From positions 1 through 6,056 of the forward strand of contig CALCEG010000003.1 in assembly GCA_937900435.1 (NCBI GenBank): DNA of 6,056 bases, written 5' to 3'. The position numbers and the translations under genes were made by a program. Positions 1 through 5,944 of this stretch are shown piece by piece (within the stretch, counting starts at the first letter, position 1; each line of letters starts with the position of its first letter). The notes beneath the pieces were generated by a model. That model was given only the letters and a program-made list of their open reading frames with translations, was not told the origin of the DNA and searched no databases. Origin of the DNA: an uncultured Alphaproteobacteria bacterium. Its GTDB lineage: Bacteria > Pseudomonadota > Alphaproteobacteria > Rs-D84.

Positions 1-741
1 GCCAATATTTCAGACAACGGCATATTAAGTGCATCATATGCGGCTGACATAATGTGTGTACCGACACGTTTATCTGGTTTTTGTTATTCTGCGGTTGCGA
101 TTGGTTGGAAATGGATGTTGCTAGGCATTGGGCGCAGTGCATTTTCATTCTTGTGTGGTGGCGCGTTTGTTTGTGGTTTTATATATGTTGCGTGGCGATT
201 TGCGTTTATTGCGTTTGGTGTTATTGCAGATTTGTTTATGAGTGTTATGTTCCTGCCGTTTACTGCATTATCAGAAACTATTGGTACAGCATCATACAAG
301 GATAAAGATGGTGGGGTTTTAAGTGGTACTACCACATACAAAGGCTTAATTGGTGATATTTTCAATGGTTTTATGGGATTGTTTAAAGTTGGTTCGTTTA
401 GTTTGTCGGATCAAGTTGGTCATTTTATAAATGCGGCGTTACATTTTATTGTATTGGCTGTTGTTATTGCGTTAAGCGCAGGTTTATTGTCCGAAGTTGT
501 TGAACTAAATTCTGCTGATGCAATACCGCATATCGAAGACGCTGGATTTTTTATCACGATTTTAGTCTTGGCGTTATGCGTTTATCTGGCCAAACACGCC
601 AACGGTATTGCCACAGAATTTGGTGGGACTATTGGTACAAAACTTGGCAATAATTTACAATCAGATGTAACAAACCTGTGGAATAAAACTAAAAGCGGCG
701 CAAGGGGGTTGCGCGACATTATTCGCGACCGTAAAAAATAA
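1..741 (+). CDS. Polytopic inner-membrane protein, C-terminal part (possibly VirB6/TrbL-like)
   Basis: The reading frame is open from the first base to a TAA at 739-741, giving 246 residues, so the gene almost certainly starts upstream; the ATG at 52 has no convincing ribosome site and sits inside the continuous frame. I see at least four hydrophobic segments, at roughly residues 48-67, 68-87, 142-164 and 182-198. A polar loop (about 92-125) with Lys, Asp and Gly lies between the second and third. After the last segment comes a Gly-rich stretch (AKHANGIATEFGGTIG) and a soluble, strongly basic end (RDIIRDRKK). Large membrane channel proteins of type IV secretion (VirB6/TrbL family) have this general shape: several helices, then an Ala/Gly-rich and charged tail. 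That is only a resemblance; no diagnostic motif is visible and no other secretion gene is in the window. The membrane location is secure, the family is a guess. It converges on the phospholipase gene with 9 bases between stop codons. Confidence 0.75.
   Translation, partial: ANISDNGILSASYAADIMCVPTRLSGFCYSAVAIGWKWMLLGIGRSAFSFLCGGAFVCGFIYVAWRFAFIAFGVIADLFMSVMFLPFTALSETIGTASYKDKDGGVLSGTTTYKGLIGDIFNGFMGLFKVGSFSLSDQVGHFINAALHFIVLAVVIALSAGLLSEVVELNSADAIPHIEDAGFFITILVLALCVYLAKHANGIATEFGGTIGTKLGNNLQSDVTNLWNKTKSGARGLRDIIRDRKK
698..714 (-). terminator. Possible weak terminator for the minus-strand phospholipase gene
   Basis: On the minus strand GCGCAA, a loop of five C and TTGCGC form a perfect 6-bp stem, followed after three bases by TTTTAGTTTTATT. 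It lies 37 bases beyond the phospholipase stop, inside the 3' end of the convergent membrane-protein gene. The U-run is interrupted, and the bases also encode that gene (GARGL), so this is only a candidate. The plus strand has no U-run after the same stem. Confidence 0.25.
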
Positions 742-750
742 ATTATACGT

Positions 751-2340
751 TTACACAAACTTTTCCGGCACCAGATTGCACAGTGTTTTCCATATCCTGC
801 GCAACAGACCTGTATCTGGCGCGTGTCTATAAGTTTTTACTTTTTCGTCTGTTGTGCGTTTTCCAGTCCAAATTGGGTTGCCGTTTTCATCTAACGAAAC
901 GCGCCAAGATGTTTTTGTGTCTTGTATAATCATATTACGCAGTTTATCCGCAAAATCGCGACTTTCAAAGATTGCCACATTTTCGGTGTTGTAATACGCG
1001 CTGCGCGGGTCCAGGTTAAAACTACCAATCCAAGAAATGTTATCATCAAAAACCATTGTTTTGCTGTGCAACACAGAAAAGCTAGATTGTTTTCTTTCGC
1101 GGTCGTGTTCTTTGCCACGCAGGTTTTCTGCCGATTCCATAAATTCGTATACCTCTGCGCCAGACTCGATTAATTTTTTTCTGTATTTTTCCCATTTTGC
1201 ATAAACGGTTGGTGCATTAGTTGAAGCCAAGGAATTTGTAACGATTGTAAAATGCACGCCTGAATTTTCTTCGTGCAACAAGTGTTCCAACCCGCCTTGC
1301 CCGGGAACGAAATAAGCGGCCGACATATATACAGACTCTTCGGTTTCGTCCCACAAATGTTGCAGTGCTTTTATGATATCGCCGCGATATGTTTCTTTTT
1401 CGGCCATTGTCATTTCGACTTTTTGTGGTGGGTCGGCCAAGAATTTCCCGTATCCCCAACTAAAGTCAAGTTTTTTGTGTTTAAATTCGCGTTTTGCCAG
1501 ATTGATAACAGTATTATATCTGCGTGCGTCTTCTGCGCTGCGTTCTTCCATTTCTATGAAATATTTTTCCAGTTTTCGCAATGCGCGTTTTGATTTTGCC
1601 TTTGGGAATACGGACGCAGGAATTGACAAGTGGTGATTCCAATATTCGTTAAAACTGTTTGTTGCGTATTTTGTCATATCGCCCAAGAACAAAACGTCAG
1701 TATCAGAAAAGTTAGAAGCTGTTTCTGGATAGAAATAATTACTGCCAACATTTCTGCCGCCTGTTATGTATGCAACATTATCAACAATAAACAATTTGTT
1801 GTGCATACGCGAATTCAGACGATTAAAGTCCACCAAAAACTGTGGGTAATACAGCAGTTTTGAACGGTTGCTGACGGTATTGAATACTTTTACTTCAATG
1901 TTTGGGTGCTGATTTAGCAGCATAACATCAACGATATCAGACTTTGTCCCGTAATCGTCCAGCAATATTCGAACCTTTACCCCGCGGTCTGCAGCGTTTT
2001 TAAGTTCAGCGATAAGCACACGCGATGTAAAATCATTACTATAAATGTAAGTCTGCAAATCAATTGTTTTGGTTGCCATTCTGGCGAATGCAGACCGAAT
2101 TACAAACGCGGACAATCCGTCTTCGATAAGTGTTGCCCCAGAAATATTAGGTGCAGACTTTAATTCATCTGCATAATATTGTGCGATTGGCGTTTTGTAT
2201 GGGTCAAAGTCGAAATCGCTTGGCAAAATCTTCGGAGTATATTGTTCCAATCGTGTATCGTGCATTGTTGTTGGTACGGTTGTACACCCCATCAACGGCA
2301 GCGCTAATACCCACATTGAAACTTTTTTTAATATTCCCAA
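751..2340 (-). CDS. Lipoprotein phospholipase D family protein, ClsC-like cardiolipin synthase
   Basis: A 529-residue protein with the two catalytic motifs of the phospholipase D superfamily. The first is H180-x-K182-x4-D187, followed by GGRN at 194-197. The second is H425-x-K427-x4-D432, followed by GSFNLDPRS at 439-447. Family members form a phosphatidyl-histidine intermediate. The ClsC branch makes cardiolipin, in E. coli from phosphatidylglycerol and phosphatidylethanolamine. The segments DLQTYIY near 94-100, TNSLAST near 368-374 and the C-terminal APDTGLLRRIW (507-517) resemble ClsC-type proteins, and the length is near that of the family, so it looks complete. The N-terminus has two Lys, a hydrophobic core and lipobox LMGC with Cys19 followed by Thr, predicting a lipid anchor facing the periplasm, probably on the outer membrane. 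The start is TTG: the in-frame ATG at 2316 would remove the Lys pair and leave a ten-residue signal, and a TGA closes the frame upstream. Function as cardiolipin synthase rather than another phospholipase is inferred. Confidence 0.92.
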   Translation of the reverse strand: MGILKKVSMWVLALPLMGCTTVPTTMHDTRLEQYTPKILPSDFDFDPYKTPIAQYYADELKSAPNISGATLIEDGLSAFVIRSAFARMATKTIDLQTYIYSNDFTSRVLIAELKNAADRGVKVRILLDDYGTKSDIVDVMLLNQHPNIEVKVFNTVSNRSKLLYYPQFLVDFNRLNSRMHNKLFIVDNVAYITGGRNVGSNYFYPETASNFSDTDVLFLGDMTKYATNSFNEYWNHHLSIPASVFPKAKSKRALRKLEKYFIEMEERSAEDARRYNTVINLAKREFKHKKLDFSWGYGKFLADPPQKVEMTMAEKETYRGDIIKALQHLWDETEESVYMSAAYFVPGQGGLEHLLHEENSGVHFTIVTNSLASTNAPTVYAKWEKYRKKLIESGAEVYEFMESAENLRGKEHDRERKQSSFSVLHSKTMVFDDNISWIGSFNLDPRSAYYNTENVAIFESRDFADKLRNMIIQDTKTSWRVSLDENGNPIWTGKRTTDEKVKTYRHAPDTGLLRRIWKTLCNLVPEKFV

Positions 2341-2346
2341 AGTATA

Positions 2347-2352
2347 ACCTTT
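2347..2352 (-). promoter_or_regulatory. Ribosome binding site deciding the TTG start of the phospholipase gene
   Basis: The minus strand reads AAAGGT here, six bases before the TTG at 2340-2338. The same AAAGGT core precedes galE on the other strand. It supports TTG over the internal ATG eight codons later. Confidence 0.6.
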
Positions 2353-2365
2353 TTTTATTGTTGCG

Positions 2366-2394
2366 ATTATAAATAAAAGATATCACACCTGCAA
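2366..2394 (-). promoter_or_regulatory. Sigma70-type promoter for the phospholipase gene
   Basis: On the minus strand, -35 TTGCAG (plus-strand 2394-2389) is followed, after exactly 17 bases, by a perfect -10 TATAAT (2371-2366). The expected transcript start is near 2359, leaving a leader of about 19 bases that contains the AAAGGT ribosome site. The match in both boxes and spacing is good; the AT-rich setting makes some chance matches likely. Confidence 0.6.
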
Positions 2395-2401
2395 GCAAAA
2401 T

Positions 2402-2420
2402 TCATTATATTTTTTAATGA
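2402..2420. promoter_or_regulatory. Small inverted repeat between divergent promoters
   Basis: TCATTA (2402-2407) and TAATGA (2415-2420) form a 6-bp dyad with a 7-base T-rich spacer. It sits upstream of both predicted -35 boxes, some 50-60 bases from each predicted transcript start, where an activator could act on either gene. The arms are short and the region is AT-rich, so chance is a real alternative. Confidence 0.2.
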
Positions 2421-2437
2421 TTTAGGATTATTTGCCT

Positions 2438-2465
2438 TTGCTGTATCTGTTTTTTGTTATATAGT
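2438..2465 (+). promoter_or_regulatory. Candidate sigma70-type promoter for galE
   Basis: -35 TTGCTG (2438-2443), a 16-base spacer and -10 TATAGT (2460-2465) predict a transcript start near 2472 and a leader of about 24 bases. Overlapping TATATA and TATAAA sequences make the exact -10 uncertain. Confidence 0.4.
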
Positions 2466-2495
2466 ATAAAAAAGTAGTAAAACAAAGGTGTATAC

Positions 2496-3503
2496 ATGAA
2501 GAAAATAATCATTACAGGTGGGGCAGGTTATATCGGTTCGCATACAGCGGTCGCGTTGCAAGAGTCAGGATTTGACGTTGTTGTTTTTGATAATTTATCT
2601 AATTCTTCGGTTGAATCACTGGATGGTGTTGCGCGCATAACTGGCGCGCGTCCTGTGTTTGAACATATTGATTGCACAGATTCTGTTGCCTTGCGCGATG
2701 CATTTGCCAGACATCGCGATGCGGTTGGCGTGATACATTTTGCCGCGCTCAAGGCTGTTGGTGAATCTGTTCAACAACCATTGTTATATTATCGCAATAA
2801 TCTGGACGGATTGTTAAACGTTTTAAATTGTATGATTGAATTTGGTGTTTCTAACATTGTTTTTTCGTCTTCTGCGACTGTGTACGGTGTGCCGACCGTT
2901 TTGCCGGTCACCGAAGAAACCCCACTTCAACCTGCCACGTCCCCGTATGGCCAGACCAAGGTTATTGGCGAAACAATTATTCGCGATACTGTTTCTGCTC
3001 ATTCTGGGGTTAATGCAACGTTGTTGCGCTATTTTAATCCGATTGGTGCACATCCATCTGGTTTAATTGGCGAACGTCCATCTGGTATACCAAACAATTT
3101 GATGCCGTATATAACCCAGACTGCGGCCGGTATTCGTCCTGTGTTAAAGGTCTTTGGCAATGACTATGACACGCCCGATGGTTTTTGTATACGGGATTAT
3201 ATTGATGTAAACGACCTTGCTGCCGCCCACGTTGCCGCATTACGCAATATGCTGTCGGGTGCAACGGGGTTAAGTGTATTCAATCTTGGGACGGGTCGCG
3301 GTTATTCGGTGATGGAATTAATAAATGCATTCCAAGCGGCGACAGGTGTAAATGTTCCGTATGAAATTGTTGGTCGTCGTGATGGCGATGTTCCTGCGAT
3401 TTGGGCTGACGCATCATTAGCTGGTCGGGTTCTGGGTTGGCATGCAGATACCCCATTGTCTGACACGTTGTTGTCTGCGTGGCGTTGGCAACAAAAAAAT
3501 TAA
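2496..3503 (+). CDS. galE: UDP-glucose 4-epimerase
   Basis: A complete 335-residue short-chain dehydrogenase of the GalE family, close to the 338 residues of the E. coli enzyme. It interconverts UDP-glucose and UDP-galactose in the cytoplasm using tightly bound NAD, feeding the Leloir pathway and envelope polysaccharide synthesis. Visible signatures: NAD-binding GGAGYIGS at 8-15; HFAALKAVGESV from 81; FSSSATVYG at 123-131, with Ser126 the likely catalytic serine; catalytic Tyr151-x3-Lys155 in PYGQTK; RYFNPIGAHPSG at 178-189; GIPNNLMPYI at 197-206; and the C-terminal RDGDVPAIWADAS. The ATG is preceded by AAAGGTG with five bases between. At the position of E. coli Tyr299, a known control point for N-acetylated sugars, there is Ile302, so UDP-GlcNAc/GalNAc may also be accepted (inference). 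It is divergent from the phospholipase gene. No GC-rich terminator follows it, only A- and T-runs, so some read-through into the next gene is possible. Confidence 0.97.
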   Translation: MKKIIITGGAGYIGSHTAVALQESGFDVVVFDNLSNSSVESLDGVARITGARPVFEHIDCTDSVALRDAFARHRDAVGVIHFAALKAVGESVQQPLLYYRNNLDGLLNVLNCMIEFGVSNIVFSSSATVYGVPTVLPVTEETPLQPATSPYGQTKVIGETIIRDTVSAHSGVNATLLRYFNPIGAHPSGLIGERPSGIPNNLMPYITQTAAGIRPVLKVFGNDYDTPDGFCIRDYIDVNDLAAAHVAALRNMLSGATGLSVFNLGTGRGYSVMELINAFQAATGVNVPYEIVGRRDGDVPAIWADASLAGRVLGWHADTPLSDTLLSAWRWQQKN

Positions 3504-3531
3504 AATAAAATGTTTTTTTATCTAAATTCGC

Positions 3532-3560
3532 TTGTGTTGCATCGGTAATTATGATAAAAT
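3532..3560 (+). promoter_or_regulatory. Candidate promoter (extended -10) for the Cys-rich secreted protein
   Basis: TTGTGT (3532-3537), 17 bases, then TAAAAT (3555-3560) preceded by TG at 3552-3553, which fits an extended -10 (TGnTAnnnT). A transcript start near 3567 would give a leader of about 22 bases. A short symmetric element, CTCTTT-A-AAAGAG (3561-3573), lies across that start. The -35 match is weak. Confidence 0.45.
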
Positions 3561-3570
3561 CTCTTTAAAA

Positions 3571-3579
3571 GAGAAGGGA
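3571..3579 (+). promoter_or_regulatory. Ribosome binding site deciding the ATG at 3589
   Basis: GAGAAGGGA lies nine bases before the ATG at 3589. It favours this start over an in-frame TTG at 3532, which would put 19 polar residues before the signal peptide and has no comparable site. Confidence 0.75.
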
Positions 3580-3588
3580 ATAATTGCT

Positions 3589-5700
3589 ATGAAAAGATTT
3601 ATCGCCGTATTAAGTGGTCTGTTGGTTTTGCCCGCATTTGCTGAGGTTGCACCGATTTACTATGATGAAATATACGAAACGGTGGACGAAGTTTCGGCTG
3701 ATGAAACAGCGTCGGCCCCAGAACAAGAACAGGTCGCTGCGCCTGTTGTTCAGCCTTCTCGTGTTGGGCCGCGTGGCACAACCAGTTCTGGTCGTGCGGT
3801 TTCGCGTGCATTGCCTGCTACTGCGGCTACAACAGCGACAAATGTTTCAAAGCGTACTGCGGCGGCTGGTCGTGTTACGCCGTCATCGCGTACTGCGACA
3901 AATCAGCGCGTTACGGCGCGTACTGCGACATCGTCTGGTGTTGCGGCGCGTGGTGCGGTTTCACGCAGTGCAACGCGTCCCAGTGTTCGTTCCGCGTCTA
4001 ATGGTGCAGAACAGATTGCTGTAACACGTCGCGCGATGCAGGGCGAAAATACTGCTGCAACAAATACTGCGCGTGCTGGGATAACACAAACAGATACAGT
4101 TAATACACCATTGTACACAGGTCGTGTTGCGATGCGTTCGTCTAGTGCAGTTCGTGCGCGCGTCCCCAGTGTGGCAACTGGTGTCAGTGGCACATCAACA
4201 GTATCGTCTGCGACTGTCGAAGAAACCGCAGTTTCTATGGACGAATTGGCGCAAATCACCGATTTTTGCAAGGCGCAATATATGCAGTGTATGGATAATT
4301 ACTGCAATGTCTTGGACGAAAATCAGGGGCGTTGCTCATGTTCTAAAAACCTAAAAAATTATGCCAAGACCGAAGAGGCATTAAAGGCTGCGACTGAGGC
4401 TTTACAAGACGTTGCCCAACAAATTCAGTATATCGGATTGTCTGCGGACGAAGTCGAAACATTGTTTACCCAGACGATTGCCGAAGATACAATGCAATCT
4501 TCATCTGATAACACTCAGTTAAAGAATGACTTGGATAAAATTAAAAAGTTAATTGTCGATGTCAAGGCTGGTTCTGCATCTTCTGCGGAAAACACATCTG
4601 GATTAAGTTTTGATTTGTCTGGCTTGCTTGATTTCAGTGTTGACAGTTCTGGTTTTGATTTGTCTTCCTTGTTTGGTGGCACACAGTCGAACACAAACAG
4701 TATCAGCAATCAACGTGGCGAACAGTTGTACAAGACTGCAACCGCACGTTGCAAGACCGCGGTATTGACAGATTGCCAGGCCCAGGGTGTTGATATCTCT
4801 ATTATCACGAACGCATATGATTTGGAAATTGATAAACAGTGCTTGGCATACGAACGTAATTTAACAGAAGGTAACGAAGAAATGTCGCGTACCGTCCGCA
4901 ATGCCAAGGGCGTATTGCAACGCGCGCGTTTAATGGTCGCACAGCAAAAGAACGCATACGATTTGCGTGGTTGTGTCAGTGCACTTGATTCCTGTATGCA
5001 AGACGACTTTGTCTGCGGCACAGACTATGAAAACTGCCTTGACCCAACCGGTAAATACATTGTTAACGGCGAAATCGTAGTTGGTTCAATGCCTGGTCAG
5101 AAACTAGAAAATGATGGTGTATCTGCTCCTGACTACTATACAGACGGCCTATATGCAACCTGGAATTATGGTGGAGAACAACAAAATGCCTGGGCAGACA
5201 CAGGCAAGCTTGCAGGTTACATCACGGAAACAGTAACAAGCAGTTATCAAGAAAACACGGACGAAAAGTTATCTAAATTCTTGTTGCACAAGATTGGTTA
5301 TAATAAAGAGGGCAAAAATTATGGTATGTGTATGTCGGTATTGAACAAGTGTCAAGATATCACATATTCGGATGGGACATACCAGGCAGACAACAACGTT
5401 ATCAAAGAATATCTGCAACGCACATTGGTTCAGATAAAGACAATGCAAGACAACATTTTGGCTGATTATGGTGAAAATTGTTTATCTGATGTTTCGTCAT
5501 GTTTGTCGCAAAATAATTTTGTTGCGGCTAGTGGCGCTAGTAGCACTACTAATATCAATATTGCTATAAACGCTTGCAGACAGCAAATTATCACCTGTAT
5601 GTCGGTTAATGGCGATGTTAGACAAACACCAACAAACAGCGAGATGAAGGGGTGGGTTGAAGAGTTTATTTTAGGAGAATCAAGTACTGACTCCGAATAA
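3589..5700 (+). CDS. Large secreted Cys-rich protein of unknown function with repeated C-x6-C motifs
   Basis: I do not recognise this 703-residue protein. It begins with a clear Sec signal peptide (MKRF, hydrophobic core, AFA-E, cleavage likely after Ala18). Residues 19-48 are acidic with no Lys or Arg. Residues 58-191 are Ser/Thr/Ala-rich and strongly basic, mostly Arg, with RTAT repeated at 101-104 and 111-114. The rest contains all 18 cysteines: 227, 234, 239, 249, 251; 388, 396, 418, 462, 469, 476, 483; 581, 588, 631, 638, 663, 670. Seven intervals are exactly C-x6-C, including four cysteines in a row at 462-483. Between the Cys groups are likely helices (about 255-285 and 420-460) and a Ser/Gly/Asp linker (330-375) with FDLSGL and FDLSSL. 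There is no lipobox and no later membrane segment, so it is probably periplasmic or exported, with disulfides made in an oxidising compartment. A surface or envelope structural role is inferred only. The gene has its own promoter candidate and terminator. Confidence 0.88.
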   Translation: MKRFIAVLSGLLVLPAFAEVAPIYYDEIYETVDEVSADETASAPEQEQVAAPVVQPSRVGPRGTTSSGRAVSRALPATAATTATNVSKRTAAAGRVTPSSRTATNQRVTARTATSSGVAARGAVSRSATRPSVRSASNGAEQIAVTRRAMQGENTAATNTARAGITQTDTVNTPLYTGRVAMRSSSAVRARVPSVATGVSGTSTVSSATVEETAVSMDELAQITDFCKAQYMQCMDNYCNVLDENQGRCSCSKNLKNYAKTEEALKAATEALQDVAQQIQYIGLSADEVETLFTQTIAEDTMQSSSDNTQLKNDLDKIKKLIVDVKAGSASSAENTSGLSFDLSGLLDFSVDSSGFDLSSLFGGTQSNTNSISNQRGEQLYKTATARCKTAVLTDCQAQGVDISIITNAYDLEIDKQCLAYERNLTEGNEEMSRTVRNAKGVLQRARLMVAQQKNAYDLRGCVSALDSCMQDDFVCGTDYENCLDPTGKYIVNGEIVVGSMPGQKLENDGVSAPDYYTDGLYATWNYGGEQQNAWADTGKLAGYITETVTSSYQENTDEKLSKFLLHKIGYNKEGKNYGMCMSVLNKCQDITYSDGTYQADNNVIKEYLQRTLVQIKTMQDNILADYGENCLSDVSSCLSQNNFVAASGASSTTNINIAINACRQQIITCMSVNGDVRQTPTNSEMKGWVEEFILGESSTDSE
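3887..3930 (+). repeat. Short direct repeat in the Arg-rich segment of the secreted protein
   Basis: GCGTACTGCGACA occurs twice 30 bases apart within this stretch, with a related GCGTACTGCGG at about 3852. It encodes the repeated Arg-Thr-Ala-Thr. This looks like slippage or duplication that expanded the low-complexity segment. Confidence 0.6.
4608..4665 (+). repeat. Direct repeat encoding FDLS motifs
   Basis: TTTTGATTTGTCT is present at 4608-4620 and 4653-4665, 45 bases apart and in frame, encoding Phe-Asp-Leu-Ser in a Ser/Gly/Asp-rich linker of the secreted protein (residues 341-344 and 356-359). Confidence 0.55.
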
Positions 5701-5736
5701 GCTCAAACAGAAAACTCAGAAGTTAACTAACTCTCC

Positions 5737-5770
5737 TCCCCCAAGGATTTAACCTTGGGGGATTTTTTTT
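5737..5770 (+). terminator. Rho-independent terminator of the Cys-rich protein gene
   Basis: TCCCCCAAGG (5737-5746) and CCTTGGGGGA (5753-5762) form a perfect 10-bp stem around the loop ATTTAA, followed directly by eight T (5763-5770). It begins 36 bases after the stop codon. The minus strand has no T-run on the other side, so it works for the plus strand only. Confidence 0.95.
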
Positions 5771-5778
5771 GCAAAAAA

Positions 5779-5893
5779 ACTGTCATCGATGTGGCTTTTT
5801 CGCCCCTCACTCACACATCTCGTCATTCCCGCGTATCGGGCCCCACTCACATATTCGTCATTCCCGCGAAGGCGGGAATTCAGTGCCCCGCAG
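5779..5893. repeat. Intergenic repeat unit, copy 1 (115 bases)
   Basis: This copy runs from ACTGTCATCGATG to GTGCCCCGCAG and matches 5945-6056 almost base for base; I see one substitution (G5838 versus A in copy 2) and a 3-base length difference near 5812-5819. Inside are two TCGTCATTCCCGCG motifs (5820-5833, 5855-5868). The second forms a perfect hairpin: ATTCCCGC (5860-5867), loop GAAG, GCGGGAAT (5872-5879). The first lacks the right arm and runs into TATCGGGCCCC. The type resembles short palindromic repeats found between proteobacterial genes. It starts nine bases after the terminator T-run. Confidence 0.9.
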
Positions 5894-5944
5894 GGAATTT
5901 TCTTTCCTTTATCAAAGACGATTCGGGGGGTAAACATAAAAAAC
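5894..5944. other. Unique spacer between the two repeat copies
   Basis: These 51 bases are not shared with the rest of the window; any match beyond copy 2 would lie outside it. They contain a pyrimidine-rich run (TTTTCTTTCCTTT) and a run of six G. I see no gene, promoter or hairpin in them. Confidence 0.6.

Noticed and set aside
52..54. ATG at 52 as the true start of the first gene
   Set aside because: The frame is open back to base 1 and no ribosome site precedes this ATG, so the gene is better read as cut by the window edge.
3495..3520. Terminator after galE made of an A-run and a T-run
   Set aside because: Only A-T pairs could form the stem and the loop is AT-rich; it lacks the GC-rich stem seen in the strong terminator at 5737.
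3532..3588. N-terminal extension of the secreted protein from TTG at 3532
   Set aside because: It would bury the signal peptide behind 19 mostly polar residues and overlap the predicted promoter; the ATG at 3589 has a good ribosome site.
3614..4024. Plus-strand overlapping frame, 136 codons, Arg/Leu/Val-rich
   Set aside because: It is a shadow of the low-complexity segment of the secreted protein in another frame; the biased composition keeps it open, and nothing in it resembles a real protein.
3903..4271. Antisense frame of 122 codons opposite the secreted-protein gene
   Set aside because: It lies fully opposite the Arg/Ala/Thr-rich coding region, whose biased composition suppresses stops; it has no recognisable domain or ribosome site.
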